Shown here: one piece after another, positions 54,010 through 63,949 of the stretch
Numbering within the stretch: the stretch's first letter is position 1
Layout: each line of letters begins with the position of its first letter
The notes under the pieces: model-generated
Databases searched by the model: none
Told to the model about the DNA's origin: nothing
What the model saw: the letters and a program-made list of their open reading frames with translations, nothing else
Source of the DNA: Parelaphostrongylus tenuis
Lineage: Eukaryota; Nematoda; Chromadorea; Rhabditida; Metastrongylidae
Assembly (NCBI GenBank): GCA_019055375.1
Contig: JAHQIW010002017.1
Coordinates: forward strand, 124,001 to 188,000
Length of the DNA stretch: 64,000 bases
Direction of reading: 5' to 3'
Position numbers and translations under genes: made by a program

Positions 54010-54156
54010 TTGATATCTTATTAACATTAAATACTGTTATAGCTATCAATACTGGGTTAGTGCAACATTTTGTACACTATGACCTTCAAAGCACATATAG
54101 TGCGAACTTTTGAGTTCAACTCGTCATGGAATATCGCATCTTTGACATGGACGAGA
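54010..54156. repeat. ~150-bp dispersed repeat, copy 1
   Basis: Reverse complement of 59130-59290: tagctatcaatactgggtta, tatgaccttcaaagcacata and catggacgaga are matched there with small changes. Non-coding. Confidence 0.65.
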
Positions 54157-54159
54157 TAA

Positions 54160-55495
54160 TAATAACAAGGTGATCAGAATTAAAGCAATAGAATTACTTT
54201 GAGATAAGGCCTAGGAGCAAAAACAACAGTATCCTTCTATCTTGTTAACATCATGAATTTGTAGGCTAAGATGATTTTACTAATAAAAAAATACTCGTAG
54301 ATACCGTGGAACGTGAGATATATGAGCTCCATGAATAAACAATAGGAGGATATGAGACAGTAATAAATAGAGCGGGAGCTCAGCTCAAATTATCACAACG
54401 AGCTCACTTAAGACTTGGTGGAATTGGTGGGACTTGGTGGACTTGGTGGTCTTGGGAATTACTTGGTGGAAGCTTTGATCTCGTCCATAAAACATTGTCG
54501 CGTGTGATGAATGTACGACGAAGAATTCAGATATATCAACGAATAAGAGGTATATAAACTGATTAAATGTCAATATTTATTACATAAGTAGCAAAAACTA
54601 AATTCTTCGCTCTAAAAACGGCCATAACAGTATTTCTCCGCACTTTTGAAAAGCCTCGGCATTTGAAGTGTCGACACGCTTAGGAAAAAGTGAGGAAGCT
54701 TTTAATCTGCTTCCTGTTTCTTTTAAATAGCTTGAGTCAAATTTCTTGAGAATACATGACTAAAAATGAGAACGAAATTCTACTTCAGACAGTTTTAATC
54801 GACTACATCAACTAGTAAATCAACATGGTTGTCACAATCGAACCACAGGAACTGTGGAATTAGTAATAGGACGATCATGTAAACCGAGAGGAAGCACCAC
54901 ACTGAGACCAATCTAACACAAAAATTGACGTTTAAATCGTGTGACTGATACAGGTGGTAATGTCTCACTTCTCAGCGCACTCACTATGGATTTTTTATCA
55001 TCTCATGCTCACACAATTGTCCCCAGCAAATGGCTTTGTTTTTTTTTTGTTGTATTCTTCACATTGTAATTCCACTTCATAAGCGTTCTTCCAGTAGGTA
55101 AGGTGTTCGCTTGAAAAGTGCTCTATTAGTTCTCTGATATATATTTCTATGTTTTTGAAACATTTCGAACCCTCTACAGGGAGAACAAACCCTGGAAACA
55201 ATTTATCTCTATACGGATACGTCGCTGTTAGAATTGTTTAGTCGATTTCACAGCGCAAACAGACGATATATCTTTATATTTCATAAAACCAACTGTACAA
55301 AACGATTATAATCCATTAGAGTGATTGAAATGAGTTTACAGCGATGAACAATTTGAAATTTAATTTCCTGTGCTTGATAGAGATTAAACATTAGCAGTCT
55401 TTCGACAACTGTCTATAGTTTAAGGGCAAGTGAAGTACTTGAGGAAATGAGAACTTAACAGACCTATGAAATAGACTTTGCCTTACTGTTGTTAG
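54160..55495. other. No recognised gene
   Basis: A short tandem repeat of ggtggacttggt-like units is at 54415-54465. Otherwise short ORFs. Confidence 0.35.
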
Positions 55496-55502
55496 GGTAT
55501 GC

Positions 55503-56442
55503 ATGACTTTCTTGAAGCTCTTTGAAAAAGGCGTTCGGCATTTTAAAGCCTCAAAAACAAGTGCGGCAGCAACAGTTGTGGTACTGGTACTTCATAGTGT
55601 CTTCTTGGGAGAAGTATACTTCCTCAATCATTCATCGCTTCAAATCAGGGCTTCGGCAAAAAAATTATATCTTCTAGACTCAACAAAATCAAGATACGAG
55701 GACATATGTTGTACACAAAGATGTCCAGGTTATAACGGTTCGTATTTCAATTGGTATAGCTCATTATGAGACAAGATATCCCTGATAACCGTCGATTAAC
55801 ATCTACTTTACGAGTCAAAATTTGCTCATACGATTGAGCTAGCACGAATAGTAATAACTTTCAATGCCTTTGTCTTCTTCAGATCCAGTGTGATTCGAGT
55901 TTGCTGAACATGGCTGTCGAAAGGGTGTGAGTGGAGCACCGTCTGAATGAGAAATTATCAAAGAGCCGACTTCTTAATAACCTCGGCACGGATCAAATAA
56001 ATCACCATTTACTCAACGAGCTCACACGGGTTCAAAAATTATCCTACACAATATTGAGTGGCGTTGGTGTGGTTTTACCTTCATCACAACTTTGGAAGGT
56101 TGAAGTGATAGGTAATCTACTATGTCAAACACCTCCTGGAAGTTCAGCGGAAAAAACTTAATACAAAAATTTTGTTCGCAGTACAAACAGTTAATTCAAA
56201 CGCTCACCCTTTCCTTCTCTATAATTCTTGCAGTTGTTGGTGGAGATCAGACGGACAGCTTCATACATTGATCAGGAAAATGTCTTGCTTAGGTCAAAAA
56301 ATCATAATGAGATAAGGCCCGAGACCACGAGACCACATGTGATTGCAAAACACTCCGCCATTAGAGTCATATTTCAATCCTTGGAATCTATCCACGGAGC
56401 TTCAAGAGTCTTACGTGCTGAAGTTTTATCATCCTCAGCGTG
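55503..56442 (+). CDS. Putative spliced gene of unknown function
   Basis: Exon 55932-56098 (EHRLNEKLSKSRLLNNLG ... LPSSQLWK) ends at GTTGAA in phase 0. It joins 56234-56442 (after ttcttgcag; LLVEIRRTASYIDQENVLL ... SRVLRAEVLSSSA, TGA) in frame. An upstream ORF from ATG 55503 (MTFLKLFEKGVRHFKASK, then a hydrophobic AAATVVVLVLHSVFLGEVYF that could be a signal anchor) reaches a GTTATA donor at 55735. Its leftover base fits an acceptor at 55931, though that acceptor is poor. I recognise no domain. An in-frame TGA at 55928 blocks the alternative reading through 55884-55927. Could also be a decayed gene. Confidence 0.45.
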
Positions 56443-56444
56443 AA

Positions 56445-56790
56445 ATGTGCCTTCTACTTCAAAAAATCCTTTGTTAGATTTCATTTTATGCTGCCTAGAG
56501 AAGTATTTAGATTAGTAAATTGACTCGCTTGAACTTTTATACGGATGCAGAGCATTTCTCACATTAACGTATTCGCTCCCGTAGATGTTGCAGGAAGTTA
56601 GGTAATTCGTTCACGAATTCATGTATTTATCGTCTCTATGATTACGGAAGATTATACAATTTTTCGTATCGCAACGGTCACATGGGCAGTTACGAAGCAA
56701 CTCAGTGTATTCGCTGCTGTTCGAGTTTCTGTTGCAGCCTTGATACCAGCCAATATTTTATTGAATAAATTTTGCTGTTAACAACTTCGT
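56445..56790. other. No recognised feature
   Basis: Flank between the putative gene and a family D repeat. Confidence 0.35.
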
Positions 56791-56794
56791 GACT

Positions 56795-56890
56795 TTTATC
56801 TCGAGTGCTTTGTCTAGACCACGCTCAAATTTCAATATATCCTTTCATCATTATTTGAGCCAACATGTCAACAATCTCGTGACTGTTCAT
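56795..56890 (+). repeat. Repeat family D, truncated copy
   Basis: tcgagtgctttgtctagacc, acgctcaaatttcaatatat, atttgagccaacatgtcaac: the left modules of family D only. Confidence 0.55.
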
Positions 56891-57018
56891 CAGGAAACTT
56901 GTCCAGAATATTCACTTGGCACCGCCTTTCCACCTTTTCTATCCACCGTTTTTTTATAGAACCAGTCAAAATGATATAATCTGATAAGGATATAACATGT
57001 TTTGAACTATTAAGTCTA

Positions 57019-57106
57019 GTGGTATACAGGCACCTATTATATTATATATATATATATATATATATTATATAATACAGTTATATTTGGACTCATCAGTACC
57101 ACCACC
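57019..57106 (-). ncRNA. Hammerhead ribozyme, interrupted by a TA repeat
   Basis: Minus strand: helix I GTGGTA (57102-57097), core CTGATGA (57096-57090), GTCC start of helix II, then the TA repeat where the helix II 3' side and GAAA should be, then CCTGTA and TACCAC (57024-57019). Helix I is a perfect 6-bp match and the cleavage triplet is GTA. Broken by the insertion. Confidence 0.6.
57036..57075. repeat. TA microsatellite
   Basis: (TA)n inserted in the left arm of the fold-back element only; absent from the right arm. Confidence 0.9.
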
Positions 57107-57221
57107 CTTGGTTCAGCCGATCCCCTGAGGTTACATAATCTTCTATAAAGTGATTTATTATTCGGCGTCGATTAGTTTATAGAGGATTACTTAACCTCAG
57201 AGGATCGGCTAAACCGAGGGA

Positions 57222-57272
57222 GTGTGGTACTGATGAGTCCCAATAGGAAGAAACAGGCGCCTGTTTGGCACT
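57222..57272 (+). ncRNA. Type I hammerhead ribozyme, near complete
   Basis: GTGTGGTA, CTGATGA (57230-57236), helix II GTCC/GGA with loop CAATA, GAAAC (57250-57254), helix III ACAG/CTGT around GCGC, then U and the permitted U17 (GUU), then TGGCAC. Core bases are all consensus. The weak points are helix I (U-A, G.U, one G.G mismatch, then three pairs) and a G.A closing pair in helix II. The sequence CTGATGAGTCCCAATAGGA is very like known metazoan satellite/retrozyme hammerheads. Confidence 0.7.
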
Positions 57273-57349
57273 AGACCTAACGGTTCAAAACATGTTATAT
57301 CCTTATCATATTATGTCGTTTTGAACGGGTCTATAAAAAAGCGGTCGAA

Positions 57350-58810
57350 AATAGAGGTAGATAAAATATTTCAGGCATTTCAGAGAATAGAGAATCAAAA
57401 GTTTCAGAAGTCAACGTCTGTATAAGTGACAGAGTTTATAGCCGAGAATTCGGACCAAAGAGACGGTGAAGAACTACAAAGAAGGAGAAGGACCCACGAG
57501 AATAAGCGCTCAGAATGGGTAATTACAGGAATCCTCGTATCTGCAGTGAGATGATGGCCATTACTAACATAACCCTATCCCTCACGACATGCATACCACA
57601 GTGGGAGGATACCGCTGAAACTTTGGTTGCAACATTTCGTAAAGAAATCTATCTTTGCACGTCTGCCGCAATTTCAGACATCCTTGAAGCTCCTTGTCGG
57701 ACAGTTGATGATAATAGGATCTACTCTATAAAACTAATTACTAGTTTGTTTTTTCCTTTTGTTACAGATGCCGAGTATCAAGAGATCTAGATACCTACGT
57801 AGATTCTACGTAAAGCAAGCCGTAAACAATGTCCCCACCATATATGTAGTATACAAGAGTCTCCTGGTACGTTTAGGTACTCATGACTAAATATTAGCCT
57901 TCGTTCGAAATGTTCGTGGAGCTTAACAGCTCATATAGTTTTAGAAACGTGCAAGTACCACCTTAATAATTGTAATTCAGCGCGCAACTTTGGAAGCATC
58001 TTAACGATTGCCACTACACATCATTATAACGAAACAAACATTTTTGTCAGCAGGGAAAATTATGTAACCGCAGTCAACTGATAACTAATGTTGCTGTGAA
58101 ATTATATCATATGAAATGCTACAACTTTTTGAAGACGACATTCTCTATAATATAACAAATGTTTTCTACCTTCCCCATTTAAAGTTCACTTAAAGTCGCT
58201 AATACATCTTGCCATGTTTAATAGTCCACTTATGTAGAAAGCTGAACTTACACACCCTTAATTCGAAAGTCGGTCGCACTTTCGATTTGTTGCGTAACAG
58301 TGAAACTCAAATTGTTTCGGAGAGTGAATGTACTTCATATTTTGAGGCAGTACCGTTCTCTGCACTCTTGTTGTAAAATCTCTTTCCTTATCGTTAACTT
58401 CAACTTTTGCTAATCTCAAACCTCCACTCATTGTGAAGTGAATTTAAGCCAATAAACCATTCGTTTTGGCTTCCACTTGGCCTGAATCTGATTATTACTG
58501 CTGTGTAATGTCTCATTGTAAACTTTTTATGTATTTCTTCATTGCTATTCTACATTGTTATTATAACGATAAACGATATAATCCGAATTGTGAAGTCCGA
58601 CACAGAAGCAACATCTCGAAGTTCCGCATGGCAAACCAAATGAAACCGAACTCCCGATACCACATTCACTACTAAACCTACACTACATTTGGTACGTCGG
58701 TCTCCAGAATCGAACCGGCCACCATAATTTCCGCTTAGTTGTTCTACATTTTGTGTATAATTTAGTCAAATCGAACCCATTGCCTTAATATTCTGGTGCT
58801 CCACAATACT
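57350..58810. other. No confirmed gene; possible exon at 57.5-57.8 kb
   Basis: The frame at 57515-57789 (CIPQWEDTAETLVATFRKEI; ISDILEAPCRTVDDNR) looks protein-like and has ttgttacag near its end. No family recognised. Confidence 0.3.
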
Positions 58811-58817
58811 TCACTTT

Positions 58818-59070
58818 ATGAAGAATATCTTCCCCACGTTACTTTTTCGTCGTCGCGTTTTCTCGAGAGAGCAGGAGCGCAGGGAGGTTGAAACGCGAAG
58901 AGGAAGAAGCAGCGCAGACAAGAAAAAGAGCTTCCAGAAAGCGTATAGAGGAAGGACTAGCAAAATAGCGGGAAGCAAAAGAAAGAGAGCGCTAATGAAG
59001 AGAATTTTTCTCGCGTTACTTTCATTTCATCGCGCTTCCTCGAGAGAGAAGCGAAAGATACAGTTGTCTT
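58818..59070 (+). repeat. 177-bp direct duplication with Arg/Lys/Glu-rich ORF
   Basis: atgaagaatatcttccccac/gttactttttcgtcgtcgcg/ttttctcgagagag at 58818 recurs as atgaagagaatttttctcgc/gttactttcatttcatcgcg/cttcctcgagagag at 58995. The plus frame stays open through both (58818-59186) and is very basic. No domain. More likely a small tandem repeat than a gene. Confidence 0.5.
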
Positions 59071-59129
59071 TGCTCTTTGGTCTTATCCAAAAGCAGTTTC
59101 ATTGCTTTATTCTGTTAACGTTGCTATTA

Positions 59130-59290
59130 CGATCTCGTCCATGTTCAAAGAAAGACAACGAGATGCGATATTTCATAGCGATTTGAAGTGCGAAGTTTGC
59201 ACTATGTGTGCTTTGAAGGTCATAGCACATAAAATATTGCACTAAACCAATATTGATAGCTATAACAGTGTTTGGTGTTAATGAGGTCTC
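59130..59290. repeat. ~150-bp dispersed repeat, copy 2 (inverted relative to 54.0 kb)
   Basis: acgatctcgtccatgttcaa, gcgatatttcatagcgattt, tatgtgctttgaaggtcata, ttgatagctataacagtgtt match the reverse complement of 54010-54156. Confidence 0.65.
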
Positions 59291-59294
59291 TCTT

Positions 59295-60405
59295 AAGGCA
59301 TATGATGAAATTATGATTCCCACATTACGTGATGAAATGAACACTAGGCGGGTCAAGTATGTCGTATCGTAACGAAAATTTGTATAGCTAGACTTGCAGT
59401 TGAATTTCACTTTATCCAGAATATGCCGATTAAATTTTTCAAAACGAGATCGATAAAATGATTCAGAACGAGAACATTAAATAAGAAATGATTCGCTTCG
59501 TATTCCTTGAGTTAGCTAAGCCCAATGAGTTTGTGTAGCTTCAACAGAAAAAGGTGTAATATGGTAGTGAATCTCACGCGTAATCTAATGTTGAACGAGG
59601 CGATAGTTTATATATTCTATTGGGCATTATAATGACGTCAGAATGGTTTGTTTATTTTGTTTATTAGGCCTTATTGAGACCATTACTGCTTAACCTGACT
59701 CATGTATCATTTTTAGAGGCATCATCGATTTAACTCACAAAATTATGATTGGAACTCCAAGGACTAATTCATATTACGAAAGCATTTACTGTTGTACTTT
59801 TTTGATTTGTCAATTGATTTGGTAATTAGTTGATAAACTGCATAACAGAGAAATTTATCAGTTAATCCGATAATTTGAAGATTTCCAAAATAGTAATGTG
59901 AAGCGGCCATCGCTCACTCCAATAATTCATCAGGTTTTTCTTGAAATTCACATGCCGCATCTGTATAGAAAAACATCCCTACCACGATCAGCTGAATCTT
60001 TCGTACAGCGGGAATCGTTTTTAAGACTTTTTTCCGTCGTCCTCTAAATACCTATTAGAAGCATCCAACTTCTTAGCATTATCATACCCTTAGTCGAGTG
60101 ATCACTAGAAATCGAAATGTAGTTTCATGATAACAACAAAAGCAAAGTCCATATTTATTACCTGTTTCCGTTCATTATATGTTTTGTCTTTTCGGGTTTA
60201 CGTACTTCTCGTACTTCGTCTTTGAATAATGTACACAATTTTTTTTACATAGGAAAAAACTTTCTCATTGATGGGAGTTGCATATAAATGTAGTTTATCA
60301 TTGGTCTTACTGCTGCACCTTCTCTTTTGGTTGATACTGATAAATAAGTCTATACATGAAATGATAGTATTAAGTCATAAGAAATAATTCAGCGATAGTT
60401 CAATA
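59295..60405. other. No recognised feature
   Basis: AT-rich; lies downstream (3') of the receptor-like exon on the minus strand. Confidence 0.35.
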
Positions 60406-60409
60406 AAAA

Positions 60410-60712
60410 TTAAAATTTTGTTATCAGGTACCTTATTAGATTTGGCTTCGACGTAAACATTGTTTGGGACTTGGTCTTAGTGGAAACACTTCTAATCATA
60501 CACACACGGGGTTTGCAGAAGAACGTTCTAATCATATGACGTACATTCTCTTGGAAAGCGATCATAACGCAGGGATAAGTCATGGTGCTCAGCGTCGAGA
60601 TGACGGTGTTCAGTTGATGGGAAAGGTCAGCGTTGCTCAGCAATCGCGGTAGGAAGTAGAAGCACGTACTCCCAATAAATGCACCGATACAAATCACCAA
60701 GAAATGAGCCAT
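60410..60712 (-). CDS. Last exon(s) of a 7TM receptor-like protein
   Basis: After a strong acceptor (gatagtttcag, 60723-60713) the minus-strand frame reads MAHFLVICIGAFIGSTCFYF (a hydrophobic membrane span), a short loop, LNTVISTLSTMTYPCVMIAF (a second span with a Pro as in TM7), ENVRHMIRTFFCKP and a Ser/Thr/Lys-rich tail. This is the layout of TM6-loop-TM7-tail in nematode serpentine receptors. It either stops at 60410 or splices at AAG/GTACCT (~60428). Upstream exons were not found: a SINE and an RTE fragment lie directly upstream. Other multi-pass proteins are possible. Confidence 0.5.
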   Translation of the reverse strand: MAHFLVICIGAFIGSTCFYFLPRLLSNADLSHQLNTVISTLSTMTYPCVMIAFQENVRHMIRTFFCKPRVCMIRSVSTKTKSQTMFTSKPNLIRYLITKF

Positions 60713-60782
60713 CTGAAACTATCTAATTTACGGCCGTATCAAGCACCTACACTAAACTAATCTAAAGATGCGATGGTTGTTG

Positions 60783-61010
60783 GGTACTTGCGGCGCACTG
60801 GTTAGAGCTGCTTTGCGGCACCCACGTTGACGTTGATTCGATCCCTTGCCTCGTGCTCACCTAACTTCCCATCCATTCATGGTCTGCAAATTGCTAGCAG
60901 TGTGTGTCTGGCAGGACCATTGTCAGTCATTGTGTGGCCCACATGCGTTCAATCACATCTAGCAATGTTTAATGAAGTCGAATGCATAGCGCATTCTTCA
61001 GAAGCTGATA
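60783..61010 (+). repeat. SINE family A, copy 3
   Basis: gggtacttgcggcgcactgg, ttagagctgctttgcggcac, acgttgattcgatcccttgc (B-box-like), ccatccattcatggtctgca, gtgtgtctggcaggaccatt, gtcagtcattgtgtggccca, caatcacatctagcaatg. Same module order as the 15.2- and 23.8-kb copies, shorter tail. Confidence 0.7.
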
Positions 61011-61417
61011 ACGTTGAAAATCTTAATTTTTCAATTTCTGGTTGTTATTATTAATGCATTCAAAATCGAATTTAATGCATAAAATGACGTCCAGCTGCGA
61101 TACGCAATAGAGACATCGCTTCAGTTAAACCCAGTCATAAAAGTATGATATTTTCAATGGAGCCAATAGAAAATAATCTGCACAGTTCGATCTACTCGTG
61201 ATTTTCTTTCAAGCTAGCGAAGAACCTTAGTAGGATAGTGGGTAACCACGCTCCCTCTTCAAAAATGAAACGTTCGTTCAATCCCACCTAAGAAATAAAG
61301 TCGCACGTCATTCAGTATCTTCCTATATTTAGTCATAACGTCATAATACGGCTACAAAAAGCGGTAAAAAGAATTGTTGGTCGTTGATATATATTTGCCT
61401 TCGTGAGCTTTATAAAG

Positions 61418-62412
61418 ATTTCACGACCAAAATATCTCCATTCTACAACAATATCGCCATTGACGTAAGAAGAGGGGTTCGACAAGCGATACAATTTCGC
61501 CAAAACTATTCACTGCCACCCTACAAAACGTTATGAGAACATTAGAATGGAACGATATGGGAGTGAAAATTGACGGTCGACAGTTAAACCATCTTCGCTT
61601 TGCTGACGATATCGTTCTCATAACACCAGACATCATCCAAGCAGAACGAATGTTGACCGATTTCGACAACGTCTGTGGAAATATCGGTGTTCAACTAAAT
61701 CTAACGAAAACGATGTTCATGAGGAACGGATGGGTTTTGAATGCCCCATTCACGCTTAACGGAACGACAATCTCCGGATGCTCCGGTTACGTCTATCTAA
61801 GTCGTAAAATCAGCATGATGAACGACGTAGCTCCAGAGTTGAGCAGGAGGAAACGAGCGGCTTGGGAAACGTTGAAGAGCATCGAAGATGTAGTGAAGAG
61901 GACAAAAACAACCGACTCCGTGTCCACCTTTTCCACTCGACGATTATCTCTGCCCTAACGTATGCAGCAGAAACCTGGTCGCTACGTAAGCAGGATGAAA
62001 GATCACTTAACGTTATTGAACGCGCAGTCGAAAGGTCGATGCTAGGAGTATCCCGTATCTCGCAAATGAAAGAAAGGATCCGAAGTTCCGACCTATGTCA
62101 GCGAACGAAGATTAGAGACGCCGTTCTACACGCCAGGATATCGAAAATAAGGTGGGCCGCACACGTGATGCGCTTCAACGACAACCGATGGACGAGAGCC
62201 GTTACCGACTGGATTCCTCGGGACATCAAACGCTCTACAGGAAGACCACCGGCCCGTTGGTCCAATTTCTTCGCGAAAGCTATAGAAAAAAAGATGTGAT
62301 GCTCAGCGAATCCCTAGAGCGAGGAGGACCCACTGGGCTACTCTTGCACGCGATGGGGAAAAGTGGAAGTGTTGCTGGTACTCGCTCGGGTCATTCGATG
62401 ATCAACAGGTGA
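61418..62412 (+). pseudogene. RTE-clade non-LTR retrotransposon, 3' part of reverse transcriptase
   Basis: Frames in order: AIDVRRGVRQ (61460), then (one base lost near 61484) TISPKLFTATLQNVMRTLEW, LNHLRFADDIVLITPDI (catalytic FADD, 61585-61635), NVCGNIGVQLNLTKTMFM, LNGTTISGCSGYVYL. After a second frameshift near 61905 come HSTIISALTYAAETWSLRKQ, ERSMLGVSRISQMKERIRS, RISKIRWAAHVMRFNDNRWT and STGRPPARWSNFFAKAIEKK, the typical RTE C-terminus. The 5' endonuclease domain is missing (5' truncation). The 3' UTR ends in gatacagatgatatata and merges with a TA repeat. Sibling 3' end at 7.5-7.74 kb. Confidence 0.9.
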
Positions 62413-62417
62413 TACAG

Positions 62418-62466
62418 ATGATATATATATATATATATATATATTATTATATATATATATATATAT
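62418..62466. repeat. TA microsatellite at RTE 3' end
   Basis: (AT)n with one interruption, starting where the RTE 3' end (gatgat) finishes. RTE elements commonly end in short tandem repeats. Confidence 0.9.
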
Positions 62467-62469
62467 GCC

Positions 62470-63720
62470 AGACCAAAGGCGATAACGGTTGGGTGCTGAC
62501 AGCTTCGGCATCGACATTGTATATCGGAGAAAGAGTGGTAACAGAGCAAGAGCCTCGATAGTGTCATGAGTAGCACGAGCCCTGATAAGGATGAACGCGG
62601 ATTCATTTTTCTCGCGAGGGTTCAGATTTATGCATACCACTCCGTATTCTAGCATATTAGTGCTTCGTCTATTCGAGTCGCACGAGAGAAGATTCACTGT
62701 ATAGACTCTCCTGTGGCCATAAGAGAGGAAAGGTGCGAATCTTTCCTATCATTTACACATCTTGAGAATGATGTTAATTTTACGGAATCGGGATATGGGT
62801 GACGGTTGAAAGAATCGAGATAACTTTGTGCTTCTACTTACTGTCTACTCCTTGATAGCGAGGTAAGCTTTGGAATACAACCCCAAAAGTCTGAAATTTT
62901 AGTAAAATCAGAAGTTTGTAATCTTGTCAAATATCCTTCCTACTTATCTTTACCTTTACCTCTCGTGACTAACTTGTTACTCACTGCACCACCGGCGCCC
63001 CCTGTTCTGCCTTTCTCGCAGCAATGTTTCAAACTTAGCGGAGCTGTCAGCGAACATTAGGCAACGGAATAACCTTAGCTTCGAATCCACCTCAGCTTCC
63101 GAGTTTTAGTCGTACCTCAGCATTGTTGAGGCTGTATTCCACATCGCACCTTGTCAAGAAAAAGGGGTAGGCAGTGGTACCCTATAATCAATCGTTTGTG
63201 TTTGAGACCTCGTTTAAAATTTGTTATAGTCTAATAGAATGTTTTAATCCTTCCAGAAGTCTGGCATGGCATTTTGAGTAGTAGACGTACATTTTGACGT
63301 TTTCCCCTCGCGCCTCGTCAGCATCAAATGCCTTTCGGTTCGCCGCAGAAAGCACAATGCATGAGACTAAAAGCTTTGATATTGACTATGATTAAGACAA
63401 TTCTCCTCAACATTCTTAAGGTAAGCGCTCAGGTGTTTCTAGGCTTTCAGTTGATGGGGTTTTCAATCCTGTTGACGGGAGATTGCTGATTGCACTTTTA
63501 TAACATGCCTCAGAGAAAGGCAGAACAAATGCCTTGGTGATGTGAGTAACATGTGAGTAATATGTAAGTTCTCGGAAAGAGAGGGTAATTGCCGAATGGA
63601 AGCCATTTCAAGTTTATAGCTCTACTTTTATCTCAGTATTCTATAATTCAAGATAAAAAATAAAGGTTTCGGCGTAGATTAATACCTTGCGAAAGGGTCA
63701 TATATTCGTCTTTCCAACAT
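62470..63720. other. No recognised gene
   Basis: Contains tRNA-box-like motifs (agcttcgaatccacc at ~63078) without a full structure. Upstream exons of the receptor-like gene could lie here; none identified. Confidence 0.3.
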
Positions 63721-63724
63721 TGAT

Positions 63725-63949
63725 TGAGGAAATCGAATGCATATCTGGCCTTTACAATGACTGACGGTAGCCTACCAGTGTATCAAGTTAGTGCTGCTAT
63801 CCTCCCAGACAAGTCTGGTACTAATTCACGGACCCAAGAAGCATAGGAACTTTGATGAGTCCTGAGCGATGAATCGAACATCGATCAACGACTGGTCGAC
63901 GTCGTGTGAGCTGCAAAGCACCTCTAACCACCGCGCTATACGCCCTCGT
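63725..63949 (-). repeat. SINE family A, copy 4
   Basis: Minus strand: CGAGGGCGTATAGCGCGGTG, GTTAGAGGTGCTTTGCAGCT (head), gttcgattcatcgctcagga, then ccagacttgtctgggaggat, agcagcactaacttgataca and ggcctaccgtcagtcattgt in family order. Confidence 0.7.

Larger units (their letters stand above)
56945..57346. mobile_element. Fold-back element with hammerhead ribozymes in both arms
   Basis: Arms about 56945-57157 and 57172-57346 are inverted copies: (t)ttttttatagaacc...aaggatataacatgttttgaac outside; actcatcagtaccac...ggttcagccgatcc...gaggtta inside. The left arm is longer because of a TA microsatellite (57036-57075). The centre is cttctataaagtgatttatt followed by cggcgtcg. Each arm has a CTGATGA hammerhead core on the strand reading outward. 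No ORF. Confidence 0.8.

Noticed and set aside
54415..54470. Tandem ggtggactt units as a CRISPR-like or regulatory array
   Set aside because: A few short degenerate units without spacers: simple repeat slippage.
57036..57075. TA tract as a replication or matrix element
   Set aside because: It is a simple microsatellite interrupting one arm of a fold-back element; nothing else supports a function.
62338..62697. 119-residue minus-strand ORF with an Ile-Tyr repeat
   Set aside because: The repeat is the translation of the TA microsatellite.
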